A stretch of 64,000 nucleotides of DNA from Solanum dulcamara (lineage: Eukaryota; Streptophyta; Magnoliopsida; Solanales; Solanaceae): contig NC_077244.1 in NCBI RefSeq assembly GCF_947179165.1, positions 18,176,949 to 18,240,948 on the forward strand, read 5' to 3'. The translations under genes and the position numbers were made by a program. A model generated the notes under the pieces. That model made no database searches, was not told the origin of the DNA, and worked only from the letters and a program-made list of their open reading frames with translations. Position 1 is the stretch's first letter; each line of letters opens with the position of its first letter. Positions 48,166-59,487 of the stretch are shown here, one piece after another.

Positions 48166-48920
48166 GAACACGCAATCGACCTTAATACCTTAAATAACCA
48201 TCTCCCCCTTAGGAGGAAACCATTAATGGATTTTTCGTCTATCATTTTCTTAAACTCAACCAAAGAGGGATAATTATTATGGATTCCCTTAACATTCACC
48301 ACAAGAGACGATATAAAATGATTTTGGACAACAATACCACCATCCTCAGAATAAGCCAAGCGAATACCAAAATAGGCTAATATATGAATATCACGAACTA
48401 ACTCCTTCTTTGCATTCTCAACATGGGCAATACTATTCATGGAAAATCTACTAAGAGCATCGATAACCACATTTGCTTTACCCGGATGGTACAATACACT
48501 CATATCATAGTCTTTCAACAACACAAGCCACTTTCTTTATTAAAGATTCAAATCCTTTGGGTTGAACGCATATTGAGAACTCTTATGCTCGGCAAATACA
48601 TCCACATCAACACCATATGTATAGAGCCTCCAAATATTTAAAGCAAACACAACCTCCTCTAACTCCATTTCATGAGTCAGATAGTTATTTTGAGGAACCT
48701 TGAGTTGCCTAAAAAGCATAGGCAATCACTTTACCATTTGACATGAAAACACAGCCAAGCCCAACTATTAAAGCATCACAATAAACAATGAACCTATCAT
48801 AACTTTTTATCAAAATCAACACCGAAGCGGAAGTAAGCCTATCTTTCAACTCTTGGAAGCTTTTCTCACAATCCTCGGACATTGCAATTTTACCTTTTTT
48901 GAGTCAAAGTAGTTAAGGAT
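48162..48920 (-). pseudogene. E_C RNase H
   Basis: 48162-48524 reads LLKDYDMSVLYHPGKANVVI, DALSRFSMNSIAHVENAKKE and onward to integrase. 48540-48725 reads QLKVPQNNYLTHEMELEEVV, FALNIWRLYTYGVDVDVFAE. Upstream, broken frames give RFIVYCDALIVGLGCVF. It retains the first catalytic Asp but has stops. Confidence 0.85.
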
Positions 48921-49001
48921 GATGTAATGGAAGAGAAACCTTCCACAAACCATCTATAATAACCGGCTAAGCCCAAGAAACTCCAAATATTAGAAGGAGA
49001 T
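48921..49001 (-). pseudogene. E_C reverse transcriptase, C-terminal end
   Basis: The coding strand reads SPSNIWSFLGLAGYYRWFVE, the conserved RT end, and is cut at 49001 by the family D solo LTR. The rest of RT resumes at 54376. Confidence 0.85.
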
Positions 49002-49779
49002 TGTCACGATCTGAATTTGGATCATGATAGCACCTACCATAACCCTCGAGCAGGCAAGCCAAACCCAAAATGAGTGAAAGACAAATCTCAACCTAATTAA
49101 ATAATTAATAACATAAGAAGGCGGAAGCAAAGGAATATAAGCCAAGGAAAGTTAGGCCAAGTTATATATATGTAAATATGATATAAAATATACAAAAGGC
49201 CTTATAGTGACCATAAAAAATGACAAACTAACACTAGACCAAACCCCAAACCTGGTGTCACCTATACAGTAGCTACTAAGTGAAAACGCAAACAAAATGT
49301 ATAAGTATACAATGCAGATATGATTATCTAAAATACAAAATAAAGTCAGCGCAAAAGAGGGAATGTAGTAAGTCTCTGAACACCGGAAGCTCACCACAAT
49401 CCGAAACTGGCATCGCTACGGATGATCAGGCATACACTGAGGGTGGCTCAAACTGGGAGCTGCATCAAAAGATGCAGTAGTGCAGTATGAGTGCCAAAAC
49501 ATGGGGTACCCAATAGGCATCATAGGTTGACCAAGCTTAGAAAGAATAAAATATATAATAAGAAGCACGATGATCCTAGTAACAATAAGAGAAGAAATAA
49601 GCTACAAATACGGGGAAAGGGGCACGAGAATAATCATACGGCAGTCAAGAAACTCCGACCAATCAAGTAAGCACATCGATAATATCATATGGTAAAAATA
49701 CCAAAGCAATACTCAATGCAAACTCGTAGTTAAGGCTCAATTTCCTCAAAAATATCATGAAGTGCCCGTAATTCACGCC

Positions 49780-50060
49780 TCAAACTTCCCAATAAAAGTA
49801 ATAGCAATAGGAACCCGAACTTCTCAATAGAAGTAGTAATAATAATAACCCAAAATATATATCAACGGGCTACCTGGAATTCGTACCTCAAATTTCTCAA
49901 TAATAATATTAATAATAATAAAACCCCAAATATATATCAATAGGCCACCCGGAATGCTAACCTCGAGTTTCTCAATAATAATAATAATAATAATACCCAA
50001 TATATATATATATATATATATCAATAGGCCACCCGAAATTTACACATCGAGTTTCTTAAT
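49780..50060. repeat. Tandem repeat of about 75-80 bp with AAT/TA microsatellites in LTR D3
   Basis: Units contain TTCTCAATAATAAT..., an ATATAT run, CAATAGGCCACCCGGAAT and ACCTCGAGTT. Three clear units start near 49829, 49903 and 49975, with a weaker one before. The AAT and TA tracts lengthen in the later units, so they expanded after the unit was duplicated. Confidence 0.8.
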
Positions 50061-51121
50061 AGGGTTGCCATAATTAAAATATCACTGGTATTTCCTCTAA
50101 ATCATCAAACTTATTTATAAACATAATATCTTGAAATCACCATTTTTATTCTTTAAAGAGAGTCTTTAATATAGGCAAGGCAAATCAATAGAAGTAGTAA
50201 GTCAAAATCATATATCACTCGAGTTGAATAAAAATCCAGTCAAAGGTGCCAAATCACTAACTTGAGACTCCGCTGTACCAAAAATACGGACTTAGGACAA
50301 ACTTTTCAATATTAAAAGCTAGCAAGATATAGGCATACACCGAAATCACACCAACCGGCAACCAAAACCAAACAAGTCAAACAAATGAAATCATATGTTC
50401 AAATCAACTAGGAGCAAGTCTAAGGATTCTAGGCGATATAAACAAGACAGAAAATTACTTAGAATAAGGATTCAACAACTAAAGCCCCATGTCACAAACA
50501 ATGATCATCAACTGCCAACTCCTCAATTGATTATCAACTCCTAAATCACCAACCTAATCATGCATTACTACTCAAAATATACCAATTCTATCCAAGCCAA
50601 GCCTAAAAAGAGTAAGTCATAGCTTACCTCAAAGCCAAAACCACACCCGAATGCTAAATTTGAGTATTTCCATTCTGGTCCTCCTCCAAATGATGCCACA
50701 CTATCAAAATATCGAAGAACATATCAAATAAAGGTCAACGATACCCATATTTTTATAATTACAAACGGAACTAAAATTGAATCAAAATTCGACATTGGAC
50801 CAAATAAATAAATGCATACATCAAATGATGCATTCCCAATATAGCTAAGCAGAAATCAAAAGCTGGTGAATCTCTGAAATGAACATTTGTACCTGCGGGA
50901 ATAAAATGCAGCCCCCCCAAAGAAAGAGGGTCAGTATAATACATGTACTGAGTATATAAAGCATAAAACCTCATAATTAAGAGAACAACTGAAATAGGGA
51001 TGTAGGACACAAGTATAACAGTTAATAAATCACTATACATGCATCGTATAACATGAGGGCATGGATATCATCCTCATATACCGTACCCGACCATATGTAT
51101 TACTAGCACTGTGGACCATAC

Positions 51122-51255
51122 AGCCCAATCCATATATAGTATAATGATGTCGAGGAACGTACGGCCCGACCCATATAGTAAAACAATATGAAGGAATGTA
51201 CAACCCGATCCATATAGTAAAATAATGCCAAGGAACGTACAACCTGATCCATGCA
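51122..51255. repeat. Short tandem repeat, three units of 39-41 bp
   Basis: Units end with CCATATAGTA (starts near 51130, 51171 and 51210, last partial at 51249) and contain AGGAACGTAC and the CCCGACCCATA or CCCGATCCATA phrase. It sits just before the 50-bp repeat in the same LTR. Confidence 0.85.
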
Positions 51256-51370
51256 AGCCTATCTATCATATCCGGCCCTTTAGTGAGAGACTCGGTGAAA
51301 GAGAGTTGCATACATTTATATCGTACCATCACCATCTCATCATATCATCATACCTTACCATTACATATCA

Positions 51371-51610
51371 TACCATACCCGGCCCATTATGGGTCTCGGT
51401 GTCATAATTATATCATTATATACCATAGCCAACCTATTAGAGGACTCAGTGTCACCATCGTATCATCATATACCATACCCGGCTCTTTAGGGGACTTGGT
51501 GTCATCATTATATCATTATATACCATACCCTACCCTCTAAGGGACTCGTTGTCATCATCATGTCATTATATACCATACCCAGCCTATTAGGGAACTCAGT
51601 GTCATAGGCA
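51371..51610. repeat. Tandem repeat, 50-bp period, nearly five units, in LTR A3
   Basis: Units start TACCATA at 51371, 51421, 51471, 51521 and 51571, exactly 50 bases apart. Each has CCCGGCCC or a variant, then GGGACTCGGTGTCAT and a TATCATTATA spacer. It is the regular form of the sub-repeat scattered in LTR A1 at 20060-20650. Confidence 0.92.
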
Positions 51611-53579
51611 ATCACACATAGGTGAATCATTATCTGAAACTTAATAAGGTAGTCATACAGAACTATCATTCATGAATCAAGATAATAATCATCTCAGGTG
51701 CCCTTTGAGTGCCACTAGGGCTACATTAAGTAAGGTCTCAGGAGTTGTAGATATATTTTAGGGTAATGCTAACCGGCTTAAGGAAATCAGGTACATCTGC
51801 CATTATAAATTCCTTAGGAATAGGGGCTTTACATCCCACCCCTAATCAACATATAGATGGTTCAGTGAAAGGTGGCTCAACTACGATGAGAGTTTTCCCG
51901 CTAATGAGTGGATAGAAGACATATAGCGTACTAAGAGCTTAAGAATGAAATTACCCTAGAGATCGTATCATGTATTATCTATATTTAAGACATGTCAAAT
52001 GAAATGAAGGGTAGGCTTTACTTTTTTATCACTTCCCATCCCAAAGAAGTTTGAGAGACAATAACTCAACTACCGTAGGTGTTCTAATATTCAGAAGTGG
52101 ATAAGGATCAGGAGGTATGCTCGAGGCTTTATGCATGGGATTATCCCCACTTACATACGCATATATACACACTTCACTTCTATCAAAGATATGCCAAGAG
52201 AAAGGAAACAACTTTACGTACCCTCTACTTCTCATCATCTAGGGGGCAGTGAGAGGCCCTAACTCAATTAGCATAGGAGCTCTCCCTTCCAGAATTAGGT
52301 AGGGGTCGTGTATCATATTTGGAACTTCATGAGTAGATTCATCCCAACATTTCATATACACATCCTACTTAAGACTAAGACACGCCAAGAGAAAGGTAGG
52401 ATAGCTTTACATACTCATCACTTCCTAAAGTATGAAAGGCTTGAGAAGCCCTAGTTTAGTTACTGTAAGAGTGCTTTCATCAATAAGTAAATGAGGACCA
52501 TGAATTATGCTTGGAATTTATGAGTATATTTATCGTCAAGATCATATGATTCATTACTTAACTTGAAGATATGCCAAAAGAAAGGAAAGATAGGTTTTAC
52601 ATACCTATTTATTGGTTAACTGTAATTCAGCTTGCCTAGTTATCTCCTTAACCTATTAACATGAAAGTAGTACTAATGTTAATAAACTTTCACTTTCCAA
52701 TTTCCAAATCCACAACCAAGTACCCATAGGAATCATTTCCTTATCCATTTCCTTCGACTAGTTTATTACTAGTTCTGAAGTTAGCAGAAGTAGGGCAGCA
52801 TCTCCCCTATAACTTTCCCTATCCAAGTTCTAACATTAGAAGACATATTACCAAAAACAACCAGCAGCTATAAAAAATTGAATTACTACAATACGATGCA
52901 CCACAAATTCCCAATGACTCGCCCAAAATCATGATACCAAAATAAGGTTTTTAGTCTTTATTTTGTAAAACCTTTAACCATAAAAATCGGAGGGATATGT
53001 GGATGAAACCAGAAAATAACACACCCCTTTTGTAACATGTTCCATCCCTGAAATACTACAAAAAAATTCCCTACACAACACCATAATAACAACGACCCTA
53101 GCCAAACTTTAACCCATTAAAATCGCGTCAAATCAACCCCTACATGACCTGCAACATTCTTTAGTCGCAACACGTATATTTTCATGTTTCCAATCCATAT
53201 TTATACCTTTATAACATGTCCAAACCCTTACCAAAATGTGGGAGAAGACAATCAAACCATACCTTGCTAAAAGTCAACTTCGAAAGCTCCTTAACATGCT
53301 AAATGTTGTGGGCTGTTCACGTCACTTGTTTGCTGCCCCGAATAGTTAATTGACATTATTAATACCTTCCTTTCATCATAGTACACCGTATATAATTAAT
53401 TTATGGACAAAAAATGGAAAGCGTGCCTTAAATTGGCCAAAGTCATGGCAACCATAGCTCTCTCCCTCTTTATGTTTTTCTTTTCTTTTTCCAAGTTAAA
53501 AGATGAAGTCTAAATGAAAGACTAGTCATCTTTACATGTATTTATGCACTCCCTTAGAGTGTGACATGTGGCAGCTCCA

Positions 53580-53722
53580 TAGGGGTTACCCTCCTAGGGT
53601 TCCACCTCATCCATGTAGCTACTCACATGTTGCCACGTGGCAGTAGGGTCCACCCCAAGTAGGTGAGCCACCTACTTAGTTCAAGTAGGTGCATCACCTA
53701 CTTGCTTCAAGTAGGCGCATCG
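53580..53722. promoter_or_regulatory. CACGTGG palindrome and hairpin repeat in LTR A3
   Basis: GTTGCCACGTGGCAGTAGG near 53629-53647 carries the same GCCACGTGGC palindrome as LTR A1. It is followed by three AAGTAGGTG..CACCTACTT hairpin units (53656-53722). Their order and position match A1 and E1. A promoter role is inferred. Confidence 0.6.
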
Positions 53723-54375
53723 TCTCCTTATTTCCCTTCCGTGGGCTAGTAATCTCGTCTCACTTTAAGAGCCTATGTGTTCCTTACTACTTAAGCTTGA
53801 CGTGTACTCAAGTAGCTTAGTTATGTAAGACGTCCAAGTCGGTAGCTTACGCAAGTAAGTCGAGTTCCACGACTTGTTGTTTGGCCTCCAACTACTTTCA
53901 AATCCTTATAACTATATTTCCAACCTTCCCTATTATAGGGCATCACCTCCTCCCTTCCTTAGAGTTATTTGATAACATTTAGATACTCTGGGTCACGTGG
54001 CAACTTTTAAGAAGCTTAAGAAAGTATTCTGAGGCACAAAAGTATGGGGCATAACAAAAACTTTAAACTTAAAATGTCTAATTGCATAAACTCAAAACAA
54101 AGAATCCAAATCCCAAACCAACCTTCCTTCTAGACCAAAAAGGACCTTCCAAAGCTGATGGAACCATTGGAATTTTTATATGATGCTCGAATCTCCGAAT
54201 GTTGACTAAAGTAAACTCTTTCAAACTTTAAGCCTCCAAAATAGCTAAACCACCTCAAACCTTGGGAGGCGAGCCACCCCTCTCGACATCACATATAAGC
54301 TATGAAGAAGCTATAGGAAGAGGTAAGGCGGTAAAAACATGCAAAAGCACGAAAATAACCTTGGAGATCATTATA

Positions 54376-55197
54376 GAGAAAAAGATCTAGGCCCATTCTT
54401 AACCATTTTGGTCTTCTTAGGATCAACCATAATACCTTCAATGGAGAAAATATGGACAAGGAAAGCAATTTACCTCAACCAAAACTAATATTTGCTAAAC
54501 TTAGCAAATAACTTTTGGTGCTTGAAGACTTGTAACACAATCCTCAAATGATGGGCATGTTCCTCTTCCCTGCGAGAATAGACCAAAATATCATTAATGA
54601 ACACAATTACGAACATATTTAAATACTGCTTGAACACAACCTGTTCATCAAATCTATGAAAGCTTCAAGAGAATTTGTTAGTCCGCAAGGCATAACAAAT
54701 AATTCAAAGTGACCCATGTTCTGAAAGCCATCTTCAAAATGCCACATTCCCTTACTTGTAGTTGATGATAACCCAATGAACATCAATATTTGAAAAGAAG
54801 GTTGCACCTTGAAGTTGATCAAACAGGTCATCAATTCTTGGAATGGGATACTTTTTCTTAATTATGACCATTTTCAATTGTCGATAATCAATACACATAA
54901 AAAGAAAACCATTTTTATTCCAAGCAAAGAGAACTGGAGCACCCTATGAAGAGATACTTTGTCTGATAAAATCCTTATCCAATAAATCTTTCAACTAATC
55001 CTTTAACTCATAATGTTCTGTCAGGGCCATTTGGTAATGAGAAATAGAGATAGGTTGGGTACCAGGGAGAATATTGATACCAAAGTCTATTTCCCTTTTG
55101 CGAAGGACACCTGTGACATTATTGCAAAAACTTCTAAAAATTCTTTGACAACCAAAAATGGCTCCAGAGTTGGATCTTCAAAATTTGTATCCCTAAC
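54376..55197 (-). pseudogene. E_C reverse transcriptase, main part
   Basis: Coding-strand pieces include [38 protein letters not shown] and FAKFSKY.FWLR.IAFLVHI, then MVKNGPRSFS at the solo LTR. The catalytic FIDD reads FIND, so one Asp is lost. N-terminal motifs near 54890-55020 are in broken frames. Confidence 0.87.
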
Positions 55198-55640
55198 CTA
55201 GATTAGATGATAGATGCATCCCTTGAAAATCATTTTCCCAACTTTAAGGCATGAGTTTAATTGACCTTTAAAGATGGAATCACTACCCTTCCATTCTAGA
55301 ACTGGCTCATATGGAAAATAAAACTTCACCACACAGGTCCTAAAACATATAGAAGCGTAGCATGCATGAAGCCAATCAATACCGAGAATAAAATTAAAAT
55401 CAGTCATATTAAGTTGTAAGAAATCAACTGAGGTGACTTTATGGAAAATAGAAAGTAGGAAAATTTGATAGGCTCTCTTAGACATAACTAAATCACTAAC
55501 AGGAGTTTAGACAAAAAAGTCTCTAAGAAGATCTCGGGACTAACAATGGATTTTATAGAAAGATATGGAGTAACAAATGATAGAGTAGCACCTAGATCTA
55601 ATAATGAATAAACATCATAGTCAAAGACTTTTAACATACC
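55198..55640 (-). pseudogene. E_C protease
   Basis: 55198-55485 reads VDFLQLNMTDFNFILGIDWL, HACYASICFRTCVVKFYFPY and VLEWKGSDSIFKGQL, the C-terminal part and RT linker. The active site is upstream: broken frames near 55580-55620 give the YDVYSLLDLGATLSFV-like region. The ILGIDWL phrase replaces ILGMDWL. Confidence 0.82.
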
Positions 55641-55670
55641 ATTTATATCATCGGGCGAATCCTCTAACTC

Positions 55671-56761
55671 CTAACGAGTCTGAAAGGCATCAAATCTATT
55701 TTGGTGTTGACCGCTAGCCGAAGTAGTACCATGCTGATATGGATGGCCTATAGCCTGAGTTTGGGCTTGAAATCTAACACCAATGATCCTACAATCCTTT
55801 GCTTGATAACCCGTCTTTCCACACCTATAACATACATCCATCCCACTAAGCATTACCACTTGGAGCTCCTCTTTGATCCTTAGGGTTGGACACTCAATCC
55901 TTATCAAATTTTGAGGTCGGACTATATGAAACATTTTAGTCTCCTTTGATGAAACTACGGATGGTTACTATTTTTGTACTTACCATAAGAAAAGTTACCA
56001 CCATTGGTTTGAGACCTCTTGGACTCACTTCTAGACCTCTCTTTCAAATTCTTCTCCTGTATTTGTTCGGCATGTGTCATAAGCCTCGAAATGTCCATCT
56101 CTTTGATTAGCATGGTGGTTCTGCATTCTTTGACAACCAAATCATACACACCCAAAATAAACTTTCTTAAATGAGCCCATGGATCGGTTACCATAGATAA
56201 GGCATATTTTGACAACTTAGTAAACTTGAGGGTGTATTTCCTCACATTCATATTACCTTGGAACGAATTAATAAAAATTTTAACCTTGGCTTCCCTCAAC
56301 TCTAAATGAAAGAACCGGTCAAGGAAAGCACTTTTGAATTCCTCTAAATCAATGTGACCATCGTTTCTGCCTCTTTTACCCTTCTATTGCTCGTACCAAA
56401 CTTATGACACTCTCTTAAGTTAATAAGTTGCTATGTCCTCTTTCTCCACTGGACAAATACCCATGACCCGAACAATCTTATAAATGCCCTCAATAAATTG
56501 ATGTAGATCCTCATCCACCTAAGAGCCTTGGAATTTAGGAGGGTTCATCCGAGTGAAGTCACGAACCCATCTAGTCGTCGTCCCCACATTTGGGTTCACG
56601 GGAGCTACCACTTTCCTATTAGCTTAAGTGGCTATGACTTGGGCAAAAAGATTCAATGCGGCACAAAAATCCACTTGAGATACTTTCTCATTCAAAGGGT
56701 CATTTAGAGCTTGTTGCTCCTCCTCAACATTCCGTCGGATGGGGTTTCTTCAGGTAGGCAT
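55671..56761 (-). pseudogene. E_C gag
   Basis: The likely start is the ATG complementary to CAT at 56759-56761, giving M-P-T, a stop, then RNPIRRNVEEEQQALND. Further on are [47 protein letters not shown] (56299 onward), KECRTTMLIKEMDISRL and MTHAEQIQEKNLKERSR. The zinc knuckle CYRCGKTGYQAKDC (residues 35-48 of the 55671-55934 frame) has Tyr in place of the His ligand. Several stops and frame changes occur. Confidence 0.88.
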
Positions 56762-56960
56762 AGTTTTGAAATTACAAAAGAAAGAATCAGAGGGAAAATC
56801 CTTAGAGTTCAACTCCATCGCATGATAAGATCACAAAAAGTGATGTTTTTCCTAAAATATATCGTAGCCTCTTATTCATAGATGTGGTGTGCTTCACACC
56901 GATGAATAAAAATGTACTCAATGTGGCATGTTAGACTCCCTAGGAAACTTTAAACCTTGT

Positions 56961-56971
56961 TCTCTGATACT
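56961..56971 (-). other. Primer-binding site of E_C
   Basis: The coding strand reads TAGTATCAGAG (consensus TGGTATCAGAG), four bases from the LTR start at 56976. Confidence 0.82.
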
Positions 56972-58178
56972 AAGTTTGTCACGACTCAAGCTAGCCCCTA
57001 GTTGTGACACGGTGATCAAAATCTTAAAAGAATCTAAAGAAGCCCCTTAGCATATCATTCATGAGTATATATAAGGTAAGTAAAGCAATAATACTAAGTA
57101 ATAGATATGGAAATAAAGTCTCAACAAGCATACTTTGAATAGAAGAGAAAAAAACATCAAAGGATACTAAAATATAGACTCCATAACATCCAACATGCCT
57201 ATACTAATTTAGATGGGTTGATAAGACAAGCTCCTAGCTCACCCAATATCACAGATGATGAAATCATAATGAACAATGAAGTATAAAGTCTTCCCCAAAT
57301 CATGAGGACTCACCACAACAAAAATAGTAATAAGCTTTAGCCATGAATAAGAGGATGAGCATGATCGCCGAACCCTATGTTATGATACAATATAGGCAAA
57401 AGTATGTGTTATTACATTGAATGTACTAAGTTTGTGAGAATTATGCATGAACAATGAATATAGGACATGATCAATATGAACATGGGATGGATGATCAACA
57501 TCATAAAACATGAGTAAAACCTTGAGAAATTTATACCTTTTCATATACCTTGGTGTGGGATAGGACCTTTAATAAATATACAAGATCATGCTGGCAATAA
57601 TATGGAATCTGATGTAAGTACAACATTGAGAATAGAGAGGCTACTTTGCTAGGATAGACATCATGAGAACATCATAACATCATGAACTATATATGGATCC
57701 ATTAGCTAGGCCATATTGGCATCATAAACATACATGGGCAACATAGTTAGGAAATAAAGGTTGCTACTAGGATTCCCTTGGGTAGCTATTTTGGCTACCA
57801 AACTGAACCCCATCTTAAAGTTTTCTAAGTGCTTAGTCATTATCCCAATGGAATTTATAAATCATAATAATTAACATTATTAGGAATGATAATAAAAGAT
57901 ATCAACCCCTATCATAAAATAATCCTAAGAGTAGCTCGTTAACATGATTGATTCGTAAGAATCCATCAGTTGGTGAAAATGTCCTTTTACCTTTCTAACA
58001 TGATTGTGTGAGGATTAACTTTCACATTCCAAATACATTCTTGAAACATCATCCATAACCTTTCATGAGTCATTCATAAGCCTTGATATTCATTGATAAA
58101 ATTCATTGAAATCCTTTGCAATTTATCATCATAATTCATTAAAACATACTTGAAAATATCATATAGCATGGGCCATTA

Positions 58179-58332
58179 TAACAACAACAACAACAAAAAC
58201 ATACCCAGTAGAATCCCACAAGTGGGGTATGGGAGGATAGGATGTACGCAGACCTTACCACTACCTCATGGAGACAGAGAGATTGTTTCTGAAAAACCCT
58301 CGTCTCAAAAGTCACAGTTTCAAGTATGAGAG

Positions 58333-58372
<40 letters not shown>

Positions 58373-59487
58373 TAAATAAAAAATGAAAAAAATGAAAAAA
58401 TAAAAGAAAAAAAAATAAAAAAAAATAAAAAAAAATAATAAAAAAAAAAGTAAAAATAGAAATAAAAATAAAATAAAATGCAATGAAAAATTTATAAGAC
58501 AAGAACAATAACTATAACAAAGTACTAGAATAATCAAATGCAATAGCAACACAACTATAAACGCACACCTAGACCTACAAAGCACCCAAAATCAACACAC
58601 GGTAGGACACCATTCTATCCCCACTAGCCTTCTACCCTAATGTGTGACCTCCACTCTTTTCTATCTAAGGTCATGTCCTCAGTGATATTGAGTACCGTCA
58701 TATCTAGTCTAATCACCTCTCTTCGATACTTTTTTGGTCCACCCCTACCCCTCAACATAGCCCCCAAATCCAATCGCTCGCACCTCCTAACTAGGGCGTC
58801 GACACCTCTCCTTTACACATGTCCAAACCATCTCAGTCTCACTTGTCTCATCTTGTCAACCATGGATGTCACTCCCACCTTCTTCCGAATAACTTCATTC
58901 TCAATCTTATTACTCCTAGTATGTCCACACATCGATCTCAGCATCCTCATCTTTGCAGCATGCATCTTTTGAACAAGAGAGTTATTTACTAGCCAGCACT
59001 CTACTACATATAGCAACGTGGTCTAACAACCATTTTGTATAACATACCTTTAAGTTTAGGTGGTACCTTTTTACCAGACAAGACTCTAGAGCCTAGCCTC
59101 CATTTCAACCATGCTGCCCCATTGCGGTGTATGACATCATCATCGATGTCCCCACTACTCTGGATGATGTATCCAAGATATTTAAAGCTTTCTATCTTGG
59201 GGATAGGTTGGGTGGCAAGCCTCACTTCCCTATCCTCTTCATCTATCGTAACACTAAATTTGCACTCCAAATATTCTGTTCTAGTCCTACTCAATCTGAA
59301 CCCTTTGGACTCCAGCGTTTGTCTCCAAACCTCCAACCTATCATTAACTGCATACCGAGTTTCATCAATATAAAGTATATTATCCACAAATAGCATACAC
59401 TATAGAACATCCTCCTGAATAGACCGTGTTATCCCATCCATTACCAAGACAAAAAAAAGGGCTCAGTACCAATTCCTAATGCAATCC
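58179..59487 (-). mobile_element. 5'-truncated RTE-type LINE
   Basis: The 3' end is at the left: an (AAC)n run (58179-58195, TTG-type tail on the coding strand) followed by the conserved CCCAGTAGAATCCCACAAG...TGGGGTATGGG tail. The coding strand carries the RT C-terminal region in 59004-59396 ([55 protein letters not shown]) and 58813-59016 ([42 protein letters not shown]), typical of plant RTE LINEs. The FADD catalytic motif reads FVDN. Upstream GLH.ELVLSPF near 59440-59487 marks the 5' truncation. No clear target duplication was found. Confidence 0.88.
58338..58480. repeat. TA microsatellite and A-rich tract in the LINE 3' region
   Basis: A TA run (58338-58370) is followed by about 100 bases of almost pure A with scattered T and G. 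It lies between the LINE 3' tail and the LINE coding part. It yields long low-complexity frames on the minus strand that are not genes. Confidence 0.9.

Larger units (their letters stand above)
50800..54056 (-). mobile_element. 5'-truncated solo LTR, gypsy family A (copy A3)
   Basis: From about 50845 the sequence matches LTR A1 from about 19870 (GTACCTGCGGG, AAAGAAAGAGGGTCAGTA, GTACTGAGTAT) through to the end GGGGCATAACA at 54056. On the plus strand the first roughly 430 bases of the LTR are absent or rearranged, so the left boundary and its target duplication cannot be fixed. It lies inside LTR D3, whose sequence continues as AAACTTTAAACTTAAAATGTC on the right. Confidence 0.75.
49002..54375 (-). 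mobile_element. Solo LTR, gypsy family D (copy D3), split by LTR A3
   Basis: On the plus strand it begins TGTCACGATCTG and ends ATCATTATA. The coding-strand start TATAATGATCTCCAAGGTTA is a decayed form of the D1 start TGTAATGACCCTCCAGGTCA, and further blocks match, for example AATGGTTCCATCA (about 54150 against 1036-1048). The flanks GAGAT (48997-49001) and GAGAA (54376-54380) match at four of five bases, and the RT of E_C reads PRSFSPSNIWSFLG across the empty site. It contains a younger family A LTR. Confidence 0.82.

Noticed and set aside
49824..50024. Open frame of repeated I/Y residues
   Set aside because: It is a translation of the AAT and TA microsatellites, not a protein.
51033..51335. 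Frame with a repeated YGSGCTFL-type peptide
   Set aside because: The peptide repeat comes from the 39-41 bp DNA repeat in LTR A3. No start context or homologue is recognisable.
58320..58585. Phe/Ile/Tyr-rich frames resembling membrane proteins
   Set aside because: They are translations of the A-rich tract and TA run in the LINE 3' region.
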